DNA from: Zancudomyces culisetae
Taxonomy: Eukaryota > Kickxellomycota > Harpellomycetes > Harpellales > Legeriomycetaceae
Direction: 5' to 3'
DNA length: 64,000 nucleotides
Assembly (NCBI GenBank): GCA_001969505.1
Contig: LSSK01000009.1
Coordinates: 124,001-188,000 of the forward strand
In this document: positions 22,417 through 34,607 of the stretch, piece after piece
How positions within the stretch are numbered: the first letter of the stretch is position 1
How the letters are laid out: each line of letters opens with the position of its first letter
Position numbers and translations under genes: made by a program
Notes under the pieces: generated by a model
Seen by the model: the letters and a program-made list of their open reading frames with translations, nothing else
The model's database searches: none
Told to the model about the DNA's origin: nothing

Positions 22417-23311
22417 TCTATTTCCCGGTCCCAGTCCTATTCCTATTCCTGTTCCTATTCCTGTTTCTGTTTCTGTTTCTATTACAGTTTTTTTAAATAC
22501 TTTTTGTATATTATCTTTATGTTATAATAATAATATTATTACTATTATTATATTTTATCGTATATTGAACAATCAACCAAAAAAAGACAAATATAACAAT
22601 AATATTAAAAAATTAGAGTTTATTCCAGCAACCTATTTCTATTTGCAAAGAAAGTTGTAAGCCAAATACAATTGTACACCCAGTAATTTTTACTATTAAC
22701 TTCATTTAAAAATAAAATAATAAAAAAAGAATTGCAAATTATGTTATTACCAAACAAGAAATCAACAAGTGAAAATCAAACTCCATGCAAAAAAAAAAAA
22801 TAATAATAATTTCAACTCCAGCCCCTCCCCCGCCCACTATCCTATCTAGTTTCCTATCTTCCCTTTCCTCCCTTCCCTTCCTACTTTAATAATAAAGTTC
22901 ATTGTTTTTTTGTATCTCATGCATCTTTTACTGAGAAAAAAGAAAAGAATTTTGGTAACCAGAACAAACTGTGTAATAAATATTGTCAAGGACTAGTCAC
23001 AATATACAAACAATCATAGTTTACACATAGTTTAAACAAATATATATATATATATATCCACTTTATTCGCGTCATTTTGTTTTTTTCTTGAATAGATTTT
23101 ATTTATAGTTGTTTTTTTCAAATTGATATATACTAGTCAAGGTCAAAGCAAATGGCAAAATTTTTTTTAAAAAAATAAAGTATTATTAAGAGAATTAAAA
23201 GGCTGTGTGTAAGATGATTAAGAGACAAAGAGAGTGTGTCAGGAGAAGAAAGCAACTACCACCACTACCACTACCACTACCACTACTTCCAAAAACAGTA
23301 ATCGACAAGAA
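22417..23311. other. Intergenic region with microsatellites
   Basis: About 0.9 kb upstream of LAA1, with CCTATT/CCTGTT-type repeats at about 22433-22490, homopolymer A runs and a (TA)n tract at about 23040-23058. No gene is visible. Confidence 0.7.
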
Positions 23312-24033
23312 TTACTGCTGTACCTCTTCATCTGTATTAGTGACATCATCAAAGGATTCATAACCGTCTCGACCATCATCTTCGTTCATTTCAAATTGTC
23401 CAGGCTTTGTTCCACCAACAAGTTGTATATCACCACTATTAATAAATGTACTTTTCTTATTTTCGAGTTTAATTTTTTGATTCTCAATATTGAAAATATC
23501 CTTTTGTTCTGCAACATCAATTCCAATATTCAATTGGCCAATACTGCTGCTGATGTTTGTACCATAAATCTTATTTTCACCTGCACTATCACTGCTGTTG
23601 TGGCTTTTCAAGTGTTCCCAAGTGTTCTGGTGATGCAATTGATGTGGGTATGGGATTTGATAGCTTCCAAATTCACATTGGTAAACTGCGACTAGTTTTA
23701 CTGAGCAAGTTTTATTGTTTGGTGGTGGTGGTGGTCTGATTGTCTCGGTTTCTGTCTCGGTTTCGTTTTCTGTTTCTGAGTGCGTTTGTGTCTGTGATGT
23801 GGTACACGTTTCAATTGTAGTTTGTTCATGGGTGGTGGTGCAAGTGGTATATTCAGTCTCTTCAATAGTGTTTGTTACTGTTGTTGTGACGTAGATTGAG
23901 TCTGTGATATTTAAAGTTACAGTGGACTTTTCGGTGGATGATGGCGAATATACTGAAGGTTGACTTGGTTTGCTGCTCGAGGATGGATATCCTAATGTTT
24001 TGGAAAAAGAAGTGTATGTTGATGAAGAAGCTA

Positions 24034-24117
<84 letters not shown>

Positions 24118-24964
24118 TTGATGATGATGTTGATGATGATGTTGATGATGATGAATAAGTTACTGATATAACTTCCGTTTCCAATTCCGTTTCCAATTCT
24201 GTTTCAGTTTCTGTTTCAGTTTCTACTTCAGTTTCTACTTCAGTTTCTACTTCAGTTTTAATTACTGTTGATCCATCAACATTCGTTTCCGTCTCAATTT
24301 CCGTTTCAATTTCCGTCTCAGTTTCAATTTCCGTCTCAGTTTCCGTCTCAGTTTCCGTATTAATTCTTGTTGATGTCAATATTGAGTACATCAAAGTTTG
24401 CTCATCATTGTTACTGTTATTATTATTATTATCAGGTATAGAAAAAGTTGAAGAAAAAAAGGATGGATCAATAGCCTTGTATAAATATTCATTATCACCA
24501 TCAGTTTTCGATAACGATGTGTATACTGGTGTGTATGATGGTGTGTATGACGGTTTATACGTGGTTTCGGTTGGTAATTGATCAGTAGTACTCATGGATG
24601 TTACCAATTCAAAACTTTTATTTCCATCTTGGTACTTGCTTTTATCTTGATTTTCATCACCATCACCATCACCATTTTCATTTCCATACTCATTTCCATA
24701 CTCATTTCCATACTCATTTCCATACTCATTTTCATACTCATTTTCATTGTTTCCATTTTCATATTCTTGACCGGCTTCTTGTCTGGTACCAATACTATTC
24801 CCTTCATTACCATTCACATCTTCCAAAACATCTTGATACTCACTACCACTACTACCACTACTTGAAGTAATAATACTTTTTTGTTGTTCTTTATACATTT
24901 GCGCCATAATTGTAATGCTGTTGATATATCCCAACAATAAACACGAGATACCTGTTACCTTCAT
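23312..24964 (-). CDS. Ser/Thr-rich secreted or membrane protein, unrecognised
   Basis: A 550-residue frame. It opens with MKVTGISCLLLGYINSITIM, a plausible signal peptide or signal anchor. Then come an Asn-Glu-Tyr-Gly tandem repeat (12-bp units near 24690), a Thr-Glu dipeptide region, a run of about 28 Ser, a Ser/Thr-rich stalk with Thr-Cys-Thr-Thr motifs, PPPPP, and a Cys-containing segment (KTCSVKLVAVYQCEFG). The composition fits a heavily O-mannosylated cell-surface protein, but there is no C-terminal hydrophobic GPI signal. The frame stays open upstream of the ATG through a CAA run (poly-Gln) and could join a 5' exon ending at GGGAG|GTAATG near 25085; the hydrophobic stretch would then be internal. 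Confidence 0.5.
24034..24117. repeat. GAT microsatellite coding poly-Ser
   Basis: An uninterrupted trinucleotide run of about 28 units, followed by further GATGATGTT units to about 24153. On the coding (minus) strand it reads as TCA serine codons. The plus strand shows spurious poly-Asp and poly-Met frames. Confidence 0.9.
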
Positions 24965-24974
24965 TATTTCTTTC

Positions 24975-25013
<39 letters not shown>

Positions 25014-25541
25014 CGCTTTGTTTTTATATTTTTAGAATCAAAATGATACTAATTTTAATATAGTTTAATATATATAAAAACATTACCTCCCTTGCTTTTT
25101 CCTTGGTATTTATACCTTTTTTCTTCACTTTTTCTATTTTGGTTGTTAATCCTTTCATTACTTTAGTATATTCTGTTTCTTCTCTCCACCACCACCACCA
25201 CCACCTACACATGAACACACTTGTTATTCACTCTGCCCTCCTCCACCTCCGCCCCCGCTTCTGTTCCTATCCTCCACCCAAAAATAAAACTAAAAGAATA
25301 GGGTGAATGTTGGGACATTTTGATTTCTATTATTTTATCCCATTTACAATACTCATAATACTGTTCTAACCCTCCACCTTACACCCTCCACCCTTTCTCC
25401 TAAACAAAAACACACTATTACACTACTCCCCACCTCTCCATGTTGTTTTCTTGTTAATATTACCTATTTATTTATTTGTATATATATATATTAAAACCAA
25501 AACGTACTAAAATAAAACAAAATAATAATAAAAATACTCTT
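24965..25541. other. Intergenic region, possible 5' exon and CAA run
   Basis: It contains a TGT/CAA microsatellite at about 24974-25012, directly upstream of the Ser/Thr-rich gene. Further out is a minus-strand segment (25086-25218) with a donor-like GGGAG|GTAATG that could be a 5' exon of that gene. The rest is pyrimidine-rich on the plus strand, with CCACC repeats near 25187-25205. Otherwise nothing. Confidence 0.5.
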
Positions 25542-28500
25542 TTATAATGTAATCCATCCTCCAATGTCAAAAACGTTTTCAATCTTTCTAGCAACTGTAA
25601 TGGCCAATTTCTGATGTGCTGCCATAATTCTAAAATCATCAAACCTCATTTGGCTTAAAAATAACGGCCTTCCCCTCTTCAAGCCCAAATCCACTTCCCC
25701 GTGTGTATCCAAATAAGGTGATTGCAAAAAACACCCATTTTTCAAGTGCAACATCAGCAACGCACACTTCTTGACAGGTAAATAAAAGCCAGTAGTTCCT
25801 CCGCACACTCGCATATGCAAATTACACTCACCCACCCCATTATCCTCACAACAAAAGGCTTGTAAGCAGACAAATCTGCCACACAGTAAACACAATGCGG
25901 GATCTGTAGGTGCTGATGAGCACCTCAAACAGTAGGCCTTGTAACTCTTTTCGAACAATACCTCGAATCGATATGGTAGCTTTACAAGGTTATAGATGGA
26001 AGGAGCCGAAAGAGGAATAGCCATTGTATACCCCGAACCAACTGAAATGGGTGAGCGATGTTTGTTCCTAAAATCGGCCAACTGATTACACCAACGAATT
26101 ACCATGCAAGTCAAAACTGAAGAAGATTGAAAAGAGAGTAAGATTGCAGGGGGAGGTAATCGCAAGAATACCCACAACCTGGCAAACTCGGTATAATCAT
26201 CAAGATTGGATGTGTGGTGTTCAGGGAATTTAACACCAAACATCATGCTCATAAGAGCAGATGCACGACGCATAAAGGGAAGCAGTAGTTGGACAAACAG
26301 CAAACAGACATGACTAGACAGGCCGGGTTTCTCAAGGTTTTCAAGCTGGTAAGAAGGAGAGTTTTCAGGGGCAGAGGAGAAAAGCAGAGATCTAACCCAA
26401 GCAACAAGTTCCAGGATCAGACGATGAGTAGAAAGCTCAGGGCGTTTTCCATGGGAGGTAGAGTTGTTATCAAGGTGATCAAAAGTAAGGTTAAAGGAGG
26501 CAAAGGCAGAGTCAAGAGACATCAAATGGAGTTTTGGGTCATCGGACCATTTAGTACGAGACTGAGCTTTGGGGAAAGCAGGATAGTTGGCAGGGATGGA
26601 AACAGAGCGAGAGTAGACAGTGTTTGATCTGGGATTAAATCTTGTATACAGAGGGCATAGTGTGGATGAAATAGGAGTAGGAGAACCAGCATAGCTACCT
26701 ACGGTAGAGTCACCGACACCGATACTAACACGGACCAGTTCAACAATAAAGAACAGCCGCAACAAGCGCCATTGATCAAGATCAACCAACTCGTTTACAC
26801 AAGCACTCTGCTCAACAAACAGCTTGAAAGGATCGCACATCAAAAACGGTTTGACAGGCAGTCTCAGCTGGTCCAGTGCAACATTGAGTTCCAGCGGTGG
26901 TAAAGTTGGGTTGTCGAGAGCGGAAGGTGGCCGCAGTGGCTCCAATAGATCACGGATGGAATCTAGCAACAAGTGTTTGGAGGCAAGCACAGACTCAGCA
27001 GTTAGAGAGTCGGTGATTACAGGCTCAGACTTGGCTAAAACAGACGATCTATGCAGATTGGCCGAAGCTATTTCGGAGATTGAACAGCAGTCGGAAAGCA
27101 AGAAACGGTAGTGAGACTGAACAACGCGAATCAAAGCATAAATAAAGGAAATCTGGGTAAAGGAAACGCTGTCGGTCCAGAGTTGAGCAGGATACAGTCT
27201 GCGCGGATCATCTTGGTCAAGGTGTTTAGGAGTGCGTCGACCACGTGCACCGACTTCGACACACATAATTGTTTCGGCCAGAATAGACGACAGAAGCTGC
27301 TCAAACAACACTGGCTGTGGTTTTGCCCCAACAACATCGGCATGGTCTTTATACTCGTCGTGCAACCCTCCAGCTTTGGCTGAGCCATCCAATCTGTGGT
27401 CGTCATAGCCCATCTCATCATCTTCATCATCTACAACATTCCCGTGTTGAGCTGCGGGTTTGTCCGAGCTCTTGTTTGCATCAGCCATTTCGTAATCAGT
27501 GTCGGGCTGGTTGGGTCGTATGAAATGAGGAGGCAGTCTGATATCGGAAGATAAGGCAGATCCGCCATAAACTCTGCTAGTAGATGTATGAGATGGATGG
27601 TGGTCGGGTTCTGGGAGGTCCGGAAGAGTCAAAGCATTTGCTCCCATCTCACCAATAGTTCTCATTGCACTAGGAATGGCTCCAATAAACGGAATTCCAG
27701 CACCAAAATTGGCAAGCGATTCTGCATATTGGCCAGCGGTTTCGGAAAGCGATGTTTGCATGTTCATAACCGAGTTGAGCATAGATGTTGGTCCAGTACG
27801 TGCATGTGCATTTGGAGTTGAATGTGGATGTGCATTTGGATGTGGATGTGGATGTGGATTTGGATGTGGGTGTGGATGTGAATGCGAACGTGGATCGTTA
27901 GATAGAGGTGCATCTCTACCTGATGTTCGTGATGATATTGCATATCTGTTTAAATCCACATTACCTGTTGTTGTTGTTGCTCCTGGTGTTCCTGGTGTTG
28001 CTGTTGTTGCTGTTGTTGCTACAGTTTGTCTCAAGTGACTCTGTCCTGTTCCTCGTTGTTGGTGATAGTTTCCAATTCCTTCATTTTCGATACTCTTGGC
28101 TGCTGAAGATCCTGAATTGCTGTTGTTGTATGATTGAGATGTTGATGCAAATTGAGGCTGAGTTCGGTTTGGGTTTTTGCGGAGTAGATGCTTGAAAAGA
28201 TCAGGGTGAGGTAATCCAATAAGATTATCAACACTAACCACTTCTGCTACCTTTTGAATCTGTTTGTATATTTCGTTATACGTCGTGATTGCTGCCTGGA
28301 GTTCTTCTTTTGCTGCAAATGTTTCGAAATGAACTTGGTTGTTTGTGTCATTACCAAAACCCAGAATATGTGGAATCCCCAAGGAATATGCTCCACTAGT
28401 ATTTCCATTTGCACCGGCATTAACATTACTGTGATGATTATTGGTGTTGGTATTCGCTCCAAACGCTGCCCCACGATTCGAAAAGTTTTGTAGTGTCACT

Positions 28501-31500
28501 CCACTGTGCCCAGGCCATGGCGGACTACCTGCAGTCGCATGCGATACTGCATTTCCATATGCCCGCAATCTTGGCCATATAAATGCGTTGGGATCTGCCG
28601 TCTCAATGTTTTGGATCTGTCTAAAATTGTCATAATTTCGAGACTCAAACGAAGCAGAATCCTCCAGTGGTGCATCGTTTGTTTCCACTTGCAATCGATT
28701 GTTTATTTCTATCGCTGGATTGTTATTTCTATTACTGTTTGGGTTGTAGGTGTAACCAGCTGCTGATCGACTAGTACCGGCCTGATTAAACGATACAGAA
28801 GGAGGGTTCGGGCTGTAGTAAGAATTCTTTCCATTAGTTCCAACACTGGTCGGAATGTATTTGTGACCGCGATTAAGTTTAGATGAGCTTGGAGCGTTTT
28901 CAACAACCAAATATCCACTCCTATTGCTGTGTTCATGTGTTGTAGCCATTTGCTTATAAGAAAGTTGACGTTGAATCCTATTTACATAATTCCGCCATTC
29001 CCCAAATGTTGAATACACATACAACGTAATTGGGAATAGAATTCGCCATTCGTCATTGACCTCGACCCTTCCTGACTCTGTCGCCCCCATCACTCGTTGC
29101 CTCAATGCATTCCACCCTTCAAAAAATCGCAATGGCGATCGAGATAATAAATCGGTAGGCAGCCTGCTGGAAATAGAGTCGGGTAGCTGGTCGCGAAAAC
29201 TTGACAGACTGGGCCTACCCAGGGACGGTGCAATAGTGGCAAATTGGTTCAGTGCGTTTTGACCCTCTGTTACTGAACTCAGAATCCGACCCATAAATGA
29301 GCGTTCATCTGGTCTAATATTGATTCCTTCATTTTGTAGCTGAGCCTCTGGGCCAAATTGCGGATTAGATGTGTTTGTTCCCACTGTTGTTGCTCCCGCT
29401 CCCGCTCCCGCTGCTGTTGTTGCTGTTGCTGTCATTGTTGATGCTATCGCTGATGCTGATGCTGATGCTGATGCTGATGTTGCTGATGTAGTGTTTGTTG
29501 CTGCTGTGACTGGAGGAATGTTTGATGACATGTCAGCCAGTCCTGGCAGGTTCTTTTCGGGATTAACTGAACTGTTCAGCTTGGAAAATAATCCAGACCA
29601 CTCGCCAGTTAGCCACTTGTCAAAGTCAACCATTGTTTGATTCCCAAAATCTTCACTGGCCATCTCTACTAGCCCAGCACTTTTGTTTGTTTCGGTCAAA
29701 ATTGGAAGCAAGAAATTGCCCAAACTGTTACACAGAGGACAAAGAAACTCGCCACGGTCCAATGTCTCTGCATAATTGCGTAAAAGTTGTCTGGATTGTT
29801 TGATTTTGGCCTCCTTGCAATACTGGTCAAAGCATGTCTGATGCATAGTATGGCCACACGAACTTGCTACCGAACCTCGCTGCCGGTAAGATGGTGGAAA
29901 TCCCTCCAACCCCGATGGCGCACCCAGCGAAATCGGCGTTTTCTCATACAAATGCAACAAATCAACTGTGTCGGCGACCTCGTTATACACGTTGTAGTTG
30001 GATTTTTCCTTGGTATCATCTTCAGTCTGGGCTTTTGGATTCTCTGAAGACATGTCGTCTTTGGAATAGTTCATTAGCTTATCAAAGGGTAACGGTTCGT
30101 CTAAAGATAGTGGCTGGCCGATTATCTCGGCCACATGGTGTGAGCTGTTGAGTGGCGCCTGGCGAAGAATGTATGTGGACTGAACCAACGCCAACACGCC
30201 GTATGGTTTGGATCCATCACATGATTCCTGACACACAATACACGCACCGCCCGGTACTTCCAGCGTGGGTTTGTAGACCGTGGCTGGGATGCTTTTGTTG
30301 GTCGGGTCAGACGATATATTCATGTCGTCTTTACCTTCTTGGTGCCCTCGCTCGTAATTTTCTTCATCTGAAATGTCCTCCAGCTGGTCTCCAAAATTGC
30401 TGATAAATGTCTGTTGTGCCTTGGCAAAATCCGCCATAATCTGTGCTTGCCGTTCTTTAGCGGCCTTCCGCTTCCTTTCTGCCTCGTTTTCCTCGTCATG
30501 CGCCATTTCAATGCTCTCCAAATCCATACCACTCTCCCTCAGTTTGTTTAGATATCCATCTATCCATCTACTGATCTCCACGCTACCCTTTCTAAACAGC
30601 TTAATTATCAATTCTATCTTTGTCCGCCACTGTTTAACATCATTTCGAAGTCTTAGCACCAAAAGCAACTCAAGAAGACTGATTGGCGCACCCGACTCGC
30701 CAGGAACATCAAATTTAAGCTCAATGGAATACTGCCATAGTCCTCCACACCCCCTCTCTGCACCATAATTCAGATTCGTTGCCATCTCACCTCGGGCACC
30801 ATCAATCAGCGCCAACAAAACCAAATGCAGTGCACTGTCCAGAATCGTACTTGAACTAACCATGTGGTTTTTAGTACAGTTACACAGAGCATAGAACAGC
30901 ACCTGGCACGATAGTTTCGTATGTAAAATCCCTGCAAGTCCCCTAAACACACCTTGCTTGATCTCTATAGGGTTGGGGATGATGATCGGTGGATTAATAT
31001 CCGCTCCGATGTGACTAGGAGGTAACCCTTTAGCATGGTATCGCTTCTTAAGCCGCAACAGTAATACTTCTTCGATTTCCTCCCGTTGGTTTTTTGAATA
31101 ATGAATGAAATGAGGATCCACCTCGTCCAAATATTCATCCTTAAGTTCATATACTCCTGAATCCAACACTGATGTTGGCGGTCTAAACGTGGCCAACTCC
31201 AACAACATTGTGTCGAATTGCGGGTGGTCTGCTAGCCGCTCGGGAATCTTTTTGGTAAGCTCCGAATATGACGTCTGTGAAAGGCATCCATGGATAATTT
31301 CTCGTCTTGAAAGCTCCTTGCTGCTTCTTCCCGCTGCCACATCTCTATCTGACACCAAAACAATCAACACTGTCAAAAACTCTTCAACTAAATATACCAC
31401 TTGTGATGGTTCGCATCCTGCAACCTCCCCATCCAACTTGTGTGGACGCCCACTAAACCAGTCAAACAACTCAAATCTATCTACTATCGACAACAATATA

Positions 31501-34500
31501 TGGTCGGAATCCGGCCAGATACACATGAAGAACTGAACAAAAAACACATCCTGATCATACGTATTTTCTCGTAACGACACCTCTCTATAGTGGTGCGCCT
31601 GACTTCGAACAACATATCCATTGCGCACCCACAGTCCTGCCCGGATCTGTGCCATCAGCACTATCACCCGAATACAATAGTCTAGTACCAGCAAAAGCGA
31701 AATCTGTGCTTCGTCCGTGTCAATTTTTTGTCCTCTCATTCCTTTATCTAGTTCTGCATGACTAAACGAAAATACCACTTCTCTAAGATCCAAAAATCCC
31801 AGCTTTTGTGCCGATTCATTGCTTATGATATCAATATGTTGAAACAAGTTTGCTGCAAACCAGTGCAACGGGTGATGAAAGCTGACTGGTTTTTCGCTCA
31901 CCTTGTACTTTACCATCAAGTATTCTTTCCCTGTGTGTGTATACTTGCTGTGTATGTATATAGGATTATAGCTCTGCTCTACAGTCAATTCTGGTACCGA
32001 CATATTTTGCATCACTGAAATATTATGGATAATGTATGATGTGTTTTCTTCTGCTGATAGCATTATTGCTTCTTCTATCTTCCGCAATACCCATCTAACC
32101 GCAAGTGCCAAATGTGCTGCCGAATCACCATAACAACTTGCAAACTGTCGGCAACTCTTTGCCACTTGTAGCGTCACATTAAACGCATGCACCCAAGTAT
32201 CATCCTCAAACTCCACATGTGTCTTTTGTGCCCTTATATTTGGACTCATACCTTGAAAAAGCCCTATAAACCCGAGATATGATTTGTAAAATCGCTTTTG
32301 CGCTGCCACCCAAGTCGGTACTGAATTTGCCGATGCCAAATACCTCATATCATGAAATATATGGAAATACCGCCGGTTTTTAAACGACTCTGTGTTGCAC
32401 AATATTATTCCGTGCTCCCTCATTTTCTTTGGTGTTGGCTTTACAAAAAACTTTTTCAACATTTTTAGAACTGTAAACAAAAACCCATGGTCTCGAACCA
32501 GTGCCACTGAAAGTGTAGGCGCTGTAAATAACTGAACTGAAAACAGCAGCACCGAATGTTCTGGGTTTTGATCCTGACTTAAAAATGCCCTTGTCAACCG
32601 TGGATAATTGCGTCCAAATGCCACTGCCATGTCCATCTTGTAGTGTGGGTCCAACATCATCGATGCCATATACAACTCTCGCAACCCACTGCGCACCTCC
32701 TTCCACAGATGCAAATCGACTATCAAAAACCAGTCCAATCGCGTTCGTATCTGTTTCTCACCTCTCACCCCCTTATCTTTTTCTCCCCATCTTTTCCTAC
32801 CCTTGGCTTCGTAGACACGCTCCATATTACCTCGTTGATAGCCCACCTCCTTAAACAGATTCCCGTGTTCGCTGATTTCCTCCAAACGCTCGAGTTGTCT
32901 TGGCAATAGTCCGCCTAGCACCTGATACTGTTCTACAGTATCTGTCACCAAGTTTCTATCTATTAGAGTATATTTTCCCTTGGTTATATACCCTATTCTT
33001 GATTTTCTATCTACCATTCCTTTCCCATATACCGAAAGCCCCTGAATTTGCGTCTGCATATCTATACACATGTTTGATTTCGATTCTTGTCCATCGTTTG
33101 CTGTACTTCCTGCTTCTTTTTTTAGCTGCTTTCCATCACCCTCAACGTCTTCTCCTCCTCTCATGTTCTTGCCACCATCCCGCGTCTCGTACTCTTCATC
33201 ATCCTCCTCCATATCATCCTCATCATCATCACTATCTTCTTCAGATCTTTCCAACCCAAATACCCCCTCCAAATAGAAACTCAAATGCCTGTTATTTTCC
33301 ATCTCATCCCACGTGCTACTTAACTGTCTACATATTTCTGTCCTAATTTCTATATTCACATTTCCTTGACAGATCCTAACAAGCCCTCTAAATTTAAAGC
33401 ATGCCAAATCTCGCAGCCATATTAACAACCCCGCTGCAAGTTGTTCCCTAAATACGTCTCTAGATGCACGTATTGACACATTCAGCGAAACTCTCTTCAT
33501 AACTTCTGCAACCTTCATCAGTTTCTCCACCATCTCTGATACCGCCAACACCTCTCGACCATGGCTGTCCACACTTTTTACTATCACTTTGGCTGCCGCT
33601 AGCTCACATCCAAGCGCAACCTGTATCACATCTATTACATCTTGGAAACTATGTGTTTCATCATTCCACAACACTACCGAATATAAGTTCGATTCTTCTT
33701 GATCTCCCAATATATTTCTCATTTGAATCGAGTCTTCTATTATTTTTTTCTTTTTTAATTCGGCATCACTAATAACTGGTGACGTTGAAAAAGTGAGTAG
33801 CATAAAATCCAACACAGCCCGTATTGTACCTCGAACTGAACCTCTCAGTCTCTGCGGCACTTCCTGTCCATCATACCCTGGAATCCCCCTAATCCCACTT
33901 GAATGTATTATTGGCTCTATCCCTTCCCTTTCCAAGACCTCTATTGGTGTATGGTGCTTACACATTAGTTTATCTTTCCATGCTTCCTTATCCCCACAGT
34001 CGCAACAGCCTCCTGTCCCAGAGTTTATGCTAAACGATGTGTCATGATTTTCGTGGTTTGTCGCGTGAAAACACCTGGTACATAAAACACAAGTGTCATC
34101 AATTGCGCAGGTCCTATTTTATTTTTTCATATTCATATATCGTTAATTCATTTCAATCGAGTATACGTCAGTATCACAATCAAAGGATATAGACAAACAA
34201 AAAGAAACAAAAGCTCGTTGCTTGTTGCTCGTTTTGTTCATTTAAACTCCTTCGAACATTGGGTAATTTATAAAGCCCTCGAAAACTTACTTGCATCTGT
34301 ATACACCCTCTCCTCTTCTAAATACATGTCCACACAACTGCCCCCTCCTCACCTCCGTATATTCTATTAGCTCAATTTCCTCCTCTTGATTTTCATCTCG
34401 TGGCGCACCTCCCGTATTTGCATCTATCACCACAAGTTTAGACAATCTTTCATCACACCCCAGCAGAAACCAGGTTGCTCTATTTAAAATATCAAGCCTT

Positions 34501-34607
34501 GACTGTGGCCCAAAGAAGTAGTTGTATTTTTTTGGCGAATCATTTAATTCTCGGGTCAATTCGTTATATACATACTCCTCTACACTCTCTTGACTCAAAG
34601 TATCCAT
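25542..34607 (-). CDS. UBR1: UBR1-type N-recognin E3 ubiquitin ligase, two exons
   Basis: RING E3 ligase of the N-degron pathway: binds destabilising N-terminal residues and ubiquitinates the protein with an E2 partner. Exon 1 is 34291-34607 (ends TGCAA|GTAAGT). Exon 2 is 25542-34113. The 177-nt intron falls inside the UBR box, and only the spliced frame restores it. The product is 2962 residues, against 1950 for S. cerevisiae Ubr1. Domains: UBR box at about 92-160 (CGHVF, CAIDDTCVLCTRCFH, CCDCGD, EAW); a ClpS-like type-2 N-degron domain (SVVLWNDETHSFQDVI) within the next 100 residues; a RING in two halves at about 1390 (CIVCQESC) and 1520 (SCGHTMHQTCF, CPLC); and the Cys-rich UBR-family C-terminus ending GGWITL. 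The extra length is mostly a low-complexity Ala/Thr/Asn/His-Pro region after the RING. Confidence 0.93.

Noticed and set aside
23938-24171. Plus-strand poly-Asp and poly-Met frames
   Set aside because: Alternative readings of the GAT microsatellite that codes poly-Ser on the minus strand.
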